Source: Oscillospiraceae bacterium
GTDB taxonomy: Bacteria > Bacillota > Clostridia > Oscillospirales > Ruminococcaceae
Length of the DNA: 64,000 nt
Reading direction: 5' to 3'
Assembly (NCBI GenBank): GCA_022835495.1
Contig: BQOK01000001.1
Coordinates: 1,116,001 to 1,180,000 of the forward strand
Shown: positions 51,030-59,310 of the stretch, piece by piece
Numbering within the stretch: the stretch's first letter is position 1
Layout of the letters: every line of letters begins with the position of its first letter
Position numbers and translations under genes: made by a program
Notes under the pieces: model-generated
Seen by the model: only the letters and a program-made list of their open reading frames with translations
Databases searched by the model: none
Told to the model about the DNA's origin: nothing

Positions 51030-51529
51030 AATGGTACGTCCTTCAGGTCATGACCGGAAGCGAGCGGGACGTATGCACGGCGCTCCGGCGCAAAGGTGTA
51101 CAGGCCCGCGCTCCGGCCCAGCGGATGGAGATCCGGCGGCGGGGCCAGTGGCAGACCGAGGAGCGGCTGCTGCTGCCGGGATATGTGTTTGTGGGTGCGG
51201 AATACACGGCGGCGCTTTTCCATGTTGTTTCCCCTGTCCCCGGCGTCATCCGCTGGCTTGGGCTCCACTGTGGAGAGCCGCAGGCGCTGGACACGCAGGA
51301 GGCGCTGCGGTGGCGGCTGGACAGCGAGGAAACGCTGGAACCCAGCCGGGTGCTGTTTCGTGCGGACGGCACATGGCATGTGCTGGGCGGGCCGCTGGCG
51401 GCGTTTGCAGGCTGCCCGGTGCGGATGGAGCGACGGCAGCGCCGGGCCTATGTGACGGCGGAGCTGGGCGGGGCAGCCCGGCGGGTGCGGTTCGGCGTTA
51501 TCCCCGTGACGGAGGGCGGCGGACCATGA
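51026..51529 (+). CDS. NusG-paralogue transcription elongation factor
   Basis: A 167-residue protein with an NGN domain (W-Y-V-L-Q-V-M-T-G-S-E near residue 3; L-L-L-P-G-Y-V-F-V near 49) and a C-terminal KOW segment (about 130-160). Specialised NusG paralogues such as LoaP in Firmicutes drive processive antitermination of one operon. It is encoded just before a terminator that precedes the packaging genes. The start overlaps the DUF3486 stop. Confidence 0.85.
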   Translation: MKWYVLQVMTGSERDVCTALRRKGVQARAPAQRMEIRRRGQWQTEERLLLPGYVFVGAEYTAALFHVVSPVPGVIRWLGLHCGEPQALDTQEALRWRLDSEETLEPSRVLFRADGTWHVLGGPLAAFAGCPVRMERRQRRAYVTAELGGAARRVRFGVIPVTEGGGP

Positions 51530-51714
51530 AGCGGAGGCAGGACCCGCGGCGGGAGCTGGCGCGAAAGATCTCCGGCGCGAAGCTGAAGGAGCCGCCGGAA
51601 CTGTGCGGGCGTTGCGTGTGGGCTATGCATGAGAGCGGCTGCCCTGTCTGCCCGTTTCCCCGCTGCGTGCGGCGCAGCACACCGGGAAATGCAGAAAAGT
51701 TGAAATCTGTGTAA
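51526..51714 (+). CDS. Small Cys-rich phage protein
   Basis: 62 residues with C-G-R-C, C-P-V-C and a further C (about 27-47), a zinc-binding pattern. The start overlaps the NusG-paralogue stop (ATGA). Function unknown. Confidence 0.6.
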   Translation: MKRRQDPRRELARKISGAKLKEPPELCGRCVWAMHESGCPVCPFPRCVRRSTPGNAEKLKSV

Positions 51715-51996
51715 AAACTTGTAGAAAGCCTGTTTTTAAGCAGGATTTTAAAAGCCTTTAAAGCGACAAGAAAACCAGGCATGAAACAGAGTTGATGCGT
51801 CCCCTGTGGATTGCCCGGCGGGCATAGCAGCGAAAATCCGGGCTGAAAAGGCCGGATGGCGAAGCGCGCCCGGTGAAAAACGGACGCTGCATCCCAGCAC
51901 AATGTCATATATGCTTTTAAGCCCGGCGCAAATGCTTTCAAGAGCTTTTAAAGGAACGAGGATATATCCAAGCCATATATCAACACAAAACGGCGT
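51715..51996 (+). other. Long leader between antiterminator and packaging genes
   Basis: About 280 bases without a credible gene. AT-rich runs (TTTAAAAGC, TTTTAAAGG) alternate with GC hairpins such as CCGGCGGGC-type pairs. No clear promoter consensus. It is placed where a late promoter and an antitermination site would be expected. Confidence 0.4.
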
Positions 51997-52023
51997 ACAG
52001 GCCCTTCTTGGGGCCTGTTTTTT
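51997..52023 (+). terminator. Intrinsic terminator before small terminase gene
   Basis: ACAGGCCC (51997-52004) pairs with GGGCCTGT (52011-52018), then TTTTT. It lies 22 bases before the small terminase start, so late transcription must read through it. Confidence 0.85.
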
Positions 52024-52044
52024 CGTGCCGGAAAGGAGTAGCGC

Positions 52045-52177
52045 GTGAAACGCACACCGCAGAGCAGTATAACCGCCCTGTTAGATGGAATCGAGCAGGC
52101 CAAACAGAAAAAGGAATTTAACATTTTAAAAGATTTAAAAACGCTGCATGCGCAGTATACCAAGGTGAATAAGCGGG
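52045..52177 (+). pseudogene. Small terminase-like gene, 5' part (cut by IS copy 5)
   Basis: The first 44 codons from GTG 52045 (AAAGGAG upstream), ending in K-V-N-K-R. The rest is at 30257-30442. Combined length is 315 bases and the frame is kept, with CGGG as target duplication. The N-terminus L-L-D-G-I-E-Q-A-K-Q-K-K is helical. Confidence 0.75.
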
Positions 52178-52255
52178 TGTGCCCTTCCCGGTTTCGTGGA
52201 CAGTAAAAATGAAGAAAAAACAGAAAGAAACGCAGGATATCTTGTCGTATCACAC

Positions 52256-53080
52256 TCAGGCGGCGGGATGCTCAGACAAGGCACGCGCAAAGGCATCCGG
52301 AGGACGCCAGCCAATAGAGGAATGCGGGCGCACTGGGTTGTAAAAGGTCTCGATATAAGCGAAGACGTCTGCCATGGCTTGTGCCCTTGAGGCGAAATGG
52401 CGCAGATGGACGCACTCGCACTTGAGGCAGCTGAAGAAGTTTTCGGCCACGGCGTTGTCATAGGGATCGCCCTTGCGGGACATGCTTTGCCGGATGCCGA
52501 GGCTGGCGAGACGCTGACGGTAAGCGTAGGCGGCGTATTGGACGCCGCGGTCGGAGTGGAAGATGAGGCCGGGCAGAGGCTTGCGGCGCCGGACGGCCAT
52601 GCCGAGGGCGGCGAGAGTGAGATTTGTGTCGATGCGGTCGGAGAAGGCGTAGCCGACGATCTGCTTTGTGCAAAGGTCTTTCACAACAGCGCAGTAGAGC
52701 CAGCCCTCGCCGGTGGGGATATAGGTAATATCGCCGACCCATGCGGTGTCTGGCTTGTCAAAGGAGAAGCGGCGCGCAAGGAGATTGGGCGCGATGGGGT
52801 GCGCGTGTCTTGAGTTGGTCGTGGCTTTGTAGGCACGCCTGCGCGTGGAGGAGATGTTCATCTCGTTCATCAGGCGGTGGATGCGCTTGCGCGAGCAGGA
52901 AAGCTGCGGGCGGATCAGGTGATACAGGCTGTCCAGCCCAAGGGCGGGATAACGCTGGTGCAGGCTCAGCAGCCGGCGTTTCAGTTCCTGATCCTTCTGC
53001 CGGCGCAAAGAGGGTTTGCGGCCCAGCCATTCGTAGTACCCGCTGCGGGAGACCTCCAGCAGTCGGCATACAAGTTCCAC
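52256..53080 (-). CDS. IS3-family transposase OrfB (copy 5)
   Basis: Identical translation to the copy 1 OrfB. Confidence 0.93.
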   Translation of the reverse strand: MELVCRLLEVSRSGYYEWLGRKPSLRRQKDQELKRRLLSLHQRYPALGLDSLYHLIRPQLSCSRKRIHRLMNEMNISSTRRRAYKATTNSRHAHPIAPNLLARRFSFDKPDTAWVGDITYIPTGEGWLYCAVVKDLCTKQIVGYAFSDRIDTNLTLAALGMAVRRRKPLPGLIFHSDRGVQYAAYAYRQRLASLGIRQSMSRKGDPYDNAVAENFFSCLKCECVHLRHFASRAQAMADVFAYIETFYNPVRPHSSIGWRPPDAFARALSEHPAA

Positions 53081-53124
53081 AGAGGCCCCCGCGCGGGCCG
53101 TACGGATGTACCGGTACTTGTCCT

Positions 53125-53445
53125 CTATGGTTTGGAAAGTATGCCGACGGATTTTTTTAGGATGTCAATGACCCCGTCTTTCTCTTCAAGCTTCTTGCGC
53201 AGTGCTCGAATCTCCGTCTCCAGTTCGCGCAGGCGTCTGGCGTCGCGGTTTTGGCGGTCAGCTTGCCCCGGCGATGGTGCGCCCGCCGCTTTCAGCCAGC
53301 TGCGCAGCGTGTCGATGCAGATGCCGAGTTCCGCGGCCACCTCCCGGCTGGGCCGCCCCTGCTCGGTGACCATCCGCACTGCCCCCGCCTTGAAGGCCTC
53401 ATCGTAACGCGGCGGCGCTGGGTGCTTTCGTTCTTTGGTTGACAT
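53125..53445 (-). CDS. IS3-family transposase OrfA (copy 5)
   Basis: Identical translation to the copy 1 OrfA. Confidence 0.9.
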   Translation of the reverse strand: MSTKERKHPAPPRYDEAFKAGAVRMVTEQGRPSREVAAELGICIDTLRSWLKAAGAPSPGQADRQNRDARRLRELETEIRALRKKLEEKDGVIDILKKSVGILSKP

Positions 53446-53508
53446 TTTTCATTACCCCTTTCCATTATACAGATTGTTTTTCTGTCCGGCAAATCGGGTA
53501 TGGGGGCA

Positions 53509-53624
53509 CAGCCCACCCGCTCGGCCAGCTCCTCCTGCGAGAGGCCGCGGGACCTGCGGAGCACCGACACGTTTTGCCCGATCACGCTTGCCTGTGTGGA
53601 ATCGCTTTTGTTCACTGTAAACAA
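53509..53624 (-). pseudogene. XRE-family regulator, N-terminal fragment
   Basis: The first 38 codons, with the start of an XRE HTH (L-R-R-S-R-G-L-S-Q-E-E-L-A-E-R-V-G, about 22-38). AAGGAGG precedes ATG 53624. IS copy 5 removes the rest. It may be a chromosomal or element-borne regulator; no partner remains. Confidence 0.7.
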
Positions 53625-53928
53625 CCTCCTTGACGCGCTGGCGACGCTGTCTTTTCTTTATCATACAGGTGAAAAGACGCACAGTCCATATCGCTTATGA
53701 CACAAAGCGGCCTTTTTTGCAAAAATTGAGAGGAATGTCCTCGGACAGGGGGCGCTGCAAAAAAACGGCGGGCCGCATTGCGGACCCGCCGTTGAAACTT
53801 TTTTGCGCGAAGAATAAAACGGAAAGGGCGCCACCTGATAAAACGGCGCCCTTAAAAACTTGGGGACAAAACGGTGCGGCTGTGCGCTGGACCCGGCGGC
53901 CAAAGGCAGCTTTGGCCGCGCAGGCCGC
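53625..53928. other. Intergenic region with two terminators
   Basis: No gene seen. Stem AACGGCGGG/CCCGCCGTT (53764-53793) has T-tracts on both strands. Stem AAGGGCGCC/GGCGCCCTT (53824-53853) with a T-rich run on the minus strand probably ends glnN. Confidence 0.75.
53824..53853 (-). terminator. Terminator of glnN
   Basis: AAGGGCGCC pairs with GGCGCCCTT around a 12-base loop; on the minus strand T-rich sequence follows. It lies 75 bases after the glnN stop. Confidence 0.7.
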
Positions 53929-56004
53929 TTATGCGTAAAACAGCAGATCGGTGTAGCCCGGCAGGGGCCAGCGTTCTTTGGAAACCATGCCTTCCAGGCA
54001 GTCGGCCTGGGCGCGCACTGCCGCCATGGCGGGCAGCACCTCGCCCGCGCACCGGGGGGCCGCGGCAGCGGGCCCGCCCGGCAGGGCCTGCACCGTTTGG
54101 GCAAGCCCGCGGGCCGCGGCCAGCAGCGCGCCGGTATGCGCCGTGATGAGGGCGGCGAGCTCCTGCTCTTCCTCTGCTTCGATGCCCAGGGCTTTTTTTG
54201 CGGCCACGCCCTCGGCCAACTCGCGGGAATAGCCGATACAGGCCGGCGCTACCCAGCGGTGCACGAGGTCAAGAAGGGTGAGCGCCTCGATGCGCACCGC
54301 CTTGGCGTATTCGTCCAGGCAGATCTGTTGGCGCGAGCGCATTTCGGACAGGGTGAGCACCCCATGCTGCGCAAAAAGGCGCACGTTTTTTTCGTCGGTA
54401 TAATGGGCCAGGGCTTCCGGGGTGGTGCGGTAGTTCGCCAGGCCCCGGCGGGCGGCCTCGGCCTCCCATTCGGCGCTGTAGCCGTTGCCGTTGAACAGGA
54501 TGCGGCGGTGGGCCGCCAGCTCGCGCCGGATGAGGTCCGCCATGCCGCGCTCCGGGTTGGGAGCGCTTTCCAGCTCGTCGGCAAACAGGCGCAGGGCCTC
54601 GGCCACGGCGGTGTTCAGCATCAGGTTGGTGCAGGCGATGTTGAAGGAAGAGCCCGGCATGCGGAATTCAAACTTGTTGCCGGTAAAGGCAAAGGGGCTG
54701 GTGCGGTTGCGGTCGGAATTGTCCTTCGGGATGTTGGGCAGCACCACGGCGCCGGTGTCCAGGTCCGGCTGGGCCGCGCCCGCAAAGGGCCGGCCGCTCA
54801 CCAGCGCGTCCACGACCCCCTGCAGCTCGTCGCCCACAAAGATGCTGACAATGGCCGGCGGCGCTTCGTTGGCGCCCAAGCGGTGGTCGTTGCCTGCACT
54901 GGCCACACTGATGCGCAGAAGGTCCTGGTAATCGTCCACCGCTTTGATCACAGCAGTGAGAAACAGCAGGAACTGGGTGTTCTCTGCAGGGGTGGTGCCG
55001 GGCTCCAAAAGGTTTTCGCCCGTATCGGTGCAGAGGGACCAGTTGTTGTGCTTGCCGCTGCCGTTTACACCGGCGAAGGGCTTTTCGTGCAGAAGGCAGG
55101 CAAAGCCGTGCCGGTCGGCCACCTTTTTCATCACCTCCATGGCGAGCTGGTTTGCGTCGGTGGCAATGTTGGCGGTGGCAAAGATGGGAGCCATCTCGTG
55201 CTGGGCGGGGGCCACCTCGTTGTGCTCGGTCTTGGCACAGATGCCCAGCTTCCAAAGCTCCTCGTCCAGGTCCGCCATGAACGCCTTCACCCGGGGCCGG
55301 ATGGAGCCGAAATAGTGGTCCTCCAGCTCCTGGCCCTTGGGGGCGGGAGCGCCCAGCAGTGTGCGCCCGGTGAGGAGCAGGTCCGGCCGGCGGGCATAGT
55401 CGGCCTTGTTGATGAGAAAATACTCCTGCTCCGGCCCCACGGCGGCGTTCACCCGTTTGGCCGGGCTGCCCAAAAGGGCCAGGATGCGGCAGGCCTGGCG
55501 GCTCAGGGCATCCATGCTGCGCAGAAGCGGGGTCTTTTTGTCCAGCACTTCGCCGGTATAGCTGCAAAAGGCGGTGGGGATGCACAGGGTTTCATCCTTG
55601 ATGAAAGCGTAGCTGGTGGGGTCCCAGGCGGTGTAGCCCCGGGCCTCGAAGGTGGCCCGCAGCCCGCCGGAGGGAAAACTGGAGGCATCGGGCTCGCCTT
55701 TTACCAGCTCTTTGCCCGAAAATTCCATCAGCACGCCCCCGCCCGCCACCGGGTGAAGGAAACTGTCGTGCTTTTCGGCGGTCACGCCGGTCATGGGCTG
55801 GAACCAATGGGTAAAATGGGTGGCCCCCTTGCTGACCGCCCAGTCCTTCATGGCGGCGGCCACCGCGTCTGCCACGGCCGGGTCCAGAGGCGTGCCCTCC
55901 TGAATGGTCTTTTGCAGCGAGCGCCAGGCCGCCTGGGGCAGCCGGTCACGCATCACGCTGCCGCTGAACACCATGCTTCCGAACAGTTCTGGTACCTTGC
56001 TCAT
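53929..56004 (-). CDS. glnN: Glutamine synthetase type III
   Basis: A 691-residue GSIII enzyme making glutamine from glutamate, ammonia and ATP in the cytosol. Seen: [10 protein letters not shown] near residue 71, G-P-E-Q-E-Y-F near 194, [13 protein letters not shown] near 255, [11 protein letters not shown] near 307, and the GSIII C-terminal domain. Length is normal. ATG 56004 follows AAAGGAGTG and is chosen over upstream codons. It has its own promoter at 56163-56191 and is divergent from purA. Confidence 0.95.
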   Translation of the reverse strand: MSKVPELFGSMVFSGSVMRDRLPQAAWRSLQKTIQEGTPLDPAVADAVAAAMKDWAVSKGATHFTHWFQPMTGVTAEKHDSFLHPVAGGGVLMEFSGKELVKGEPDASSFPSGGLRATFEARGYTAWDPTSYAFIKDETLCIPTAFCSYTGEVLDKKTPLLRSMDALSRQACRILALLGSPAKRVNAAVGPEQEYFLINKADYARRPDLLLTGRTLLGAPAPKGQELEDHYFGSIRPRVKAFMADLDEELWKLGICAKTEHNEVAPAQHEMAPIFATANIATDANQLAMEVMKKVADRHGFACLLHEKPFAGVNGSGKHNNWSLCTDTGENLLEPGTTPAENTQFLLFLTAVIKAVDDYQDLLRISVASAGNDHRLGANEAPPAIVSIFVGDELQGVVDALVSGRPFAGAAQPDLDTGAVVLPNIPKDNSDRNRTSPFAFTGNKFEFRMPGSSFNIACTNLMLNTAVAEALRLFADELESAPNPERGMADLIRRELAAHRRILFNGNGYSAEWEAEAARRGLANYRTTPEALAHYTDEKNVRLFAQHGVLTLSEMRSRQQICLDEYAKAVRIEALTLLDLVHRWVAPACIGYSRELAEGVAAKKALGIEAEEEQELAALITAHTGALLAAARGLAQTVQALPGGPAAAAPRCAGEVLPAMAAVRAQADCLEGMVSKERWPLPGYTDLLFYA

Positions 56005-56103
56005 ATCCCTTTCACTCCTTTTTATAATTGTTAAGGCCCCGCTATGGGGCTGTGCGGTTGGCAGCATGCCCGCGAAAGCCTGCAAAAGGCGGCTGGAAAA
56101 ACG

Positions 56104-56147
56104 AAAGGCGCCGCGGTGCCGCCGTTCCCGGGGCCCGCAGCGCCTTT
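56104..56147 (-). promoter_or_regulatory. Terminator-like hairpin in the glnN leader
   Basis: On the minus strand AAAGGCGC and GCGCCTTT enclose a GC-rich loop, followed by TTTCGTTTTT. It lies between the promoter and the gene and may be an attenuator. Confidence 0.5.
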
Positions 56148-56162
56148 GCTGTGGATAGGGGC

Positions 56163-56191
56163 ATTATAAGCCCGCAGGGCCCTGCCGTCAA
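56163..56191 (-). promoter_or_regulatory. Promoter of glnN
   Basis: On the minus strand TTGACG (complement of 56186-56191), a 17-base spacer and TATAAT (complement of 56163-56168). The leader to the ATG is about 150 bases. Confidence 0.8.
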
Positions 56192-56282
56192 GGGCGGATG
56201 TTTGGATTTTGCCATTTGAACAAAAAGTTGCGGCGGTTGTCTTTTCAGCTTTGTGGGAAATGAAGAAAAAAATGTGCTTTTA

Positions 56283-56381
56283 TTGACACCGCGCGCTCCG
56301 GGTGATATTCTTAAACACAGTGAACAAGGGCGTTCAACAAACCTGCCGGATCTCACGGTGGGTTTGTTGAACGCTTTTTTT
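56283..56381 (+). promoter_or_regulatory. Promoter and terminator-like leader before purA
   Basis: TTGACA (56283-56288), a 17-base spacer and TATTCT (56306-56311). About 12 bases after the expected start, GCGTTCAACAAACC (56330-56343) pairs perfectly with GGTTTGTTGAACGC (56361-56374), followed by seven T. Either an attenuator or a short terminated RNA. Confidence 0.7.
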
Positions 56382-56501
56382 GTTGTGCGGCCCGCCGGAA
56401 AAACAGCCGGGCAAAGGGCGGTTCAATGCGGCGCAAACCGGCAAAAATAAGACATGAGACAACAGGCCGGGCAAAAAAGCCCGGCCCGAAAGGGGAAAAA
56501 T

Positions 56502-57791
56502 ATGTTAACAGCGATCACCGGGGTCAACTGGGGCGACGAGGGCAAGGGCCGCATGGTGGACCTGCTCAGCCGGGATTACGATATCGTAGTGCGGTACCAG
56601 GGGGGCAACAACGCGGGCCACACCGTGAAGAACGAGCGGGGCAAATTTGTGCTGAACCTGCTGCCCTCGGGCATTCTGCGGCCTGAGGTGGTGTGCGTGA
56701 TGGGTGCGGGCATGGTCATCGACCCCGCCCACCTGAAAAAGGAGATCGCCGCGCTGCGTGCCCAAGGGGTAAAGGTGAGCCCGGAAAACCTGAAGATCAG
56801 CGACCGGGCCACCCTGTGCATGCCCTACCATGTGGCCGAGGACGGCCTGGAGGAGGACCGCCTGGCAAAGACCGGCAGCCAGTTCGGTTCGACCAGACGG
56901 GGTATTGCCTACGCCTACGGCGATAAATATATGAAAAAGACCCTGCGCATGGGGGACCTTTTGAACCTGGACGCGGCGCTCAAGCAACGGCTTGCCACCA
57001 TTGTGGAATGGAAGGGCCTTACCATGGAAAGGGTGTACGGCGCGCCCGCGCCGGAGCTGGAGGAGCTGTGGACCTGGTGCGGCGAATATGCCCGGGAGTT
57101 TGGGGATTATATCTGCGACGCGGGCGCGTACCTGGACGCGGCGGACCGGGCGGGCAAAAAGATCCTGTTCGAAGCCCAGCTGGGCGCGCTGCGCGACATT
57201 GACTACGGCATCTACCCCTACACCAGCTCGTCCAGCGTGATCGGGGCTTACGCGCCCATTGGGGCGGGCATCCCCGGCCGCAGGCTGGACAGGAGTATCG
57301 GTGTGATGAAGGCCTATTCTTCCTGCGTGGGCGAGGGGCCCTTCGCCGCCGAGCAGGCCATAACCGAGGCGGAAAAGCACGCCCTGCGCGAGGCGGGCCA
57401 CGAGTATGGCGCGGCCACCGGCCGCCCCCGGCGGGTGGGCCCCTTCGACGTGGTGGCGAGCCGGTACGGCGCGGCCTGCCAGGGCGCGGACGAGCTGGCC
57501 CTCACCCTGCTGGATGTGCTGGACTATATGGAGCGCATCCCGGTGGTGGAGGCCTATGAGGTGGGGGGCGAGGTGACGGCCCGCTTTCCCATGGGCGGGG
57601 CGCTGGCCGCCGCAAAGCCGGTGGTGAAATACCTGCCCGGCTGGAAATGCGGGATCTCGGCCTGCCGCAGCTGGGCGGCGCTGCCCGCCCCCGCGCGGGA
57701 GTATGTGGAATACCTTGAGCGGGCGGTGGGCCGCCCCATCCGGTATATCTCGGTGGGCGCCGAGCGGGATGCGTATCTCGTAAAGGAATAA
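56502..57791 (+). CDS. purA: Adenylosuccinate synthetase
   Basis: A 429-residue enzyme converting IMP, aspartate and GTP to adenylosuccinate, the first step to AMP. Seen: G-V-N-W-G-D-E-G-K-G-R near residue 7 (the family G-x-Q-W-G-D-E-G-K-G with N for Q), N-N-A-G-H-T near 38, and a GTP-binding region near the C-terminus. In the IMP loop the usual T-G-R-G-I-G-P-A-Y-E-D-K is T-R-R-G-I-A-Y-A-Y-G-D-K, and a lysine replaces the second-subunit arginine. AAAGGGG precedes the ATG, with a GGCCGGGC/GCCCGGCC hairpin just before it. Confidence 0.93.
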   Translation: MLTAITGVNWGDEGKGRMVDLLSRDYDIVVRYQGGNNAGHTVKNERGKFVLNLLPSGILRPEVVCVMGAGMVIDPAHLKKEIAALRAQGVKVSPENLKISDRATLCMPYHVAEDGLEEDRLAKTGSQFGSTRRGIAYAYGDKYMKKTLRMGDLLNLDAALKQRLATIVEWKGLTMERVYGAPAPELEELWTWCGEYAREFGDYICDAGAYLDAADRAGKKILFEAQLGALRDIDYGIYPYTSSSSVIGAYAPIGAGIPGRRLDRSIGVMKAYSSCVGEGPFAAEQAITEAEKHALREAGHEYGAATGRPRRVGPFDVVASRYGAACQGADELALTLLDVLDYMERIPVVEAYEVGGEVTARFPMGGALAAAKPVVKYLPGWKCGISACRSWAALPAPAREYVEYLERAVGRPIRYISVGAERDAYLVKE

Positions 57792-57902
57792 GGGGAAAAG
57801 GTTTATAAGGGCGGGTGTGCATGGGGATCCATGCCGCGGGCCTGAGCGGCGCGGCAGCTTTGAGCCCCCCTGAACCGGCGGCGCGCCGGGGGAGGAAACA
57901 CC

Positions 57903-59087
57903 ATGAAGATGAACCACCATTTCAGCGAACTGCCCGGCAGCTACCTTTTCAGCGAGGTGGCAAAGCGGGTGGCGGCCCACCGGGCCGCCCGGCCGGAGCA
58001 GGGCATTATCTCCTTGGGCATCGGCGACGTGACCCGGCCCCTGTGCCGCCCGGTGGTGGCCGCGTTGGCGGAGGCCTGCTTTGAGCAGGGCAGGGCGGAA
58101 ACCTTTCACGGCTACGGCGAAGAGCAGGGGTATCTGTTTTTGCGGCAGGCCATTGCGGGGCATTACGCCGGCCTGGGGGTGCGGGTGGAGCCGGAGGACC
58201 TTTTTATCAGCGACGGGGCAAAGAGCGACCTTGCGGGGCTGACCGAGCTTTTTTCGCCCGGGTGCACGGTGCTGCTGCAGGACCCGGTTTACCCCGCCTA
58301 CCGGGACGCGAGCCTGCTTGCGGGCCGCAGGGTGGAATACCTGGACGCGGGGCGGGAAAACGGCTTCTTGCCCCTGCCCGGACCGGGATGCAGGGCGGAC
58401 CTTGTGTACCTGTGCTCGCCCGGCAACCCCACGGGGGCGGTGTACTCCCGGGAACAGCTGGCGGCCTGGGTGGCCTGGGCAAACGCACAGGGCGCGGTGC
58501 TGGTGTTCGACGCGGCCTACGAGGCGTTCATTGCCGACCCCGGTCTGCCCCACAGCATCTACGCCGTTCCAGGCGCCGAGACCTGCGCCATCGAGGTGTG
58601 TTCGTTCAGCAAAACGGCGGGCTTCACCGGCACCCGCTGCGGTTACACGGCGGTGCCCCGCACCCTGCAGCGCGAGGGGCTGAACCTGCATGATATGTGG
58701 CTGCGCCGCCAGACCACCAAGACCAACGGAGTGTCTTACCCGGTGCAGCGGGGCGCGGCGGCGGTGTTCACCGCCGAGGGGCAGGCTGCCTGCCGGGAGA
58801 ACATCGCCCTGTACCGGCGCAACGCCCAGTGCCTGGCGGCCTGCCTGGAAGAGCTGGGCATCTGGTTTTGCGGGGGTGAAAATTCCCCCTACCTTTGGCT
58901 GGAATGCCCGGACGGCATGGATTCCTGGCAGTTTTTTGACCATCTGCTGCAGGGCGCGGGGGTGGTGGGCACCCCCGGCAGCGGCTTTGGCAAAAACGGC
59001 GAGGGCTATTTCCGGCTCACCGCCTTTGGGGCCGAGGCCGACACCGCCGAGGCGGTACGGCGCATCCTGCGGCTGTACGGCAGGTGA
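57903..59087 (+). CDS. dapL: LL-diaminopimelate aminotransferase
   Basis: A 394-residue class I aminotransferase making LL-diaminopimelate for lysine and peptidoglycan from tetrahydrodipicolinate. Seen: L-G-I-G-D-V-T-R-P near residue 38, F-I-S-D-G-A-K-S-D near 98, and C-S-F-S-K-T-A-G-F-T-G-T-R near 236 with the PLP lysine, all typical of DapL. GGGGGAGG precedes the ATG. It lies 111 bases after purA and may be co-transcribed. Confidence 0.93.
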   Translation: MKMNHHFSELPGSYLFSEVAKRVAAHRAARPEQGIISLGIGDVTRPLCRPVVAALAEACFEQGRAETFHGYGEEQGYLFLRQAIAGHYAGLGVRVEPEDLFISDGAKSDLAGLTELFSPGCTVLLQDPVYPAYRDASLLAGRRVEYLDAGRENGFLPLPGPGCRADLVYLCSPGNPTGAVYSREQLAAWVAWANAQGAVLVFDAAYEAFIADPGLPHSIYAVPGAETCAIEVCSFSKTAGFTGTRCGYTAVPRTLQREGLNLHDMWLRRQTTKTNGVSYPVQRGAAAVFTAEGQAACRENIALYRRNAQCLAACLEELGIWFCGGENSPYLWLECPDGMDSWQFFDHLLQGAGVVGTPGSGFGKNGEGYFRLTAFGAEADTAEAVRRILRLYGR

Positions 59088-59145
59088 ACGCTCTTTTCCA
59101 AAACCTGTTTCAGGGGATTCCCCCGTTTGAGGCGCACAAAAAGGA

Positions 59146-59193
59146 GCGCCCGGATCTGCGCGGATTGCTTTGCGCCGGCCCGGGCGCTTTTTT
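59146..59193 (+). terminator. Intrinsic terminator after dapL
   Basis: GCGCCCGG (59146-59153) pairs with CCGGGCGC (59180-59187), followed by TTTTTT. Confidence 0.8.
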
Positions 59194-59310
59194 GTGCGGA
59201 CGCGGCCCCAAAAGGGAAAAGGCTGCCCCGCCCCGGTTGCGGCGGACGGGCAGGCGCTGTATAATAAAAAGCATGCTTTGAATTTTGCCGTTAAAAGGAG
59301 CGTGCACTCT

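Larger units (their letters stand above)
38778..52177 (+). mobile_element. Mu-type prophage early/middle block
   Basis: Holds MuA, MuB, small early genes, Gam, GemA, Mor, DUF2730, a gp26-like protein, DUF3486, a NusG paralogue and the start of a small terminase gene, on the plus strand except one DUF2513 gene. Two different ISs (42877 and 46232) have entered it. Ends are IS copies 3 and 5. Confidence 0.88.
52178..53508 (-). mobile_element. IS3-family element, copy 5
   Basis: 1,331 bp. The left flank CGGG (52174-52177) matches the right flank of copy 2, not its own right flank CAGC. It is the present right boundary of the mobile region. Confidence 0.95.

Noticed and set aside
53509-53624. XRE fragment as the Mu-type repressor
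   Set aside because: Its 5' end faces the chromosome with no divergent early gene, so it does not fit the usual repressor-ner layout; kept as an unassigned regulator fragment.
53860-56034. 724-codon plus-strand open frame opposite glnN
   Set aside because: A high-GC shadow of glnN: low-complexity Gly/Ala/Gln/His translation, no ribosome site, and the minus strand matches a known enzyme throughout.
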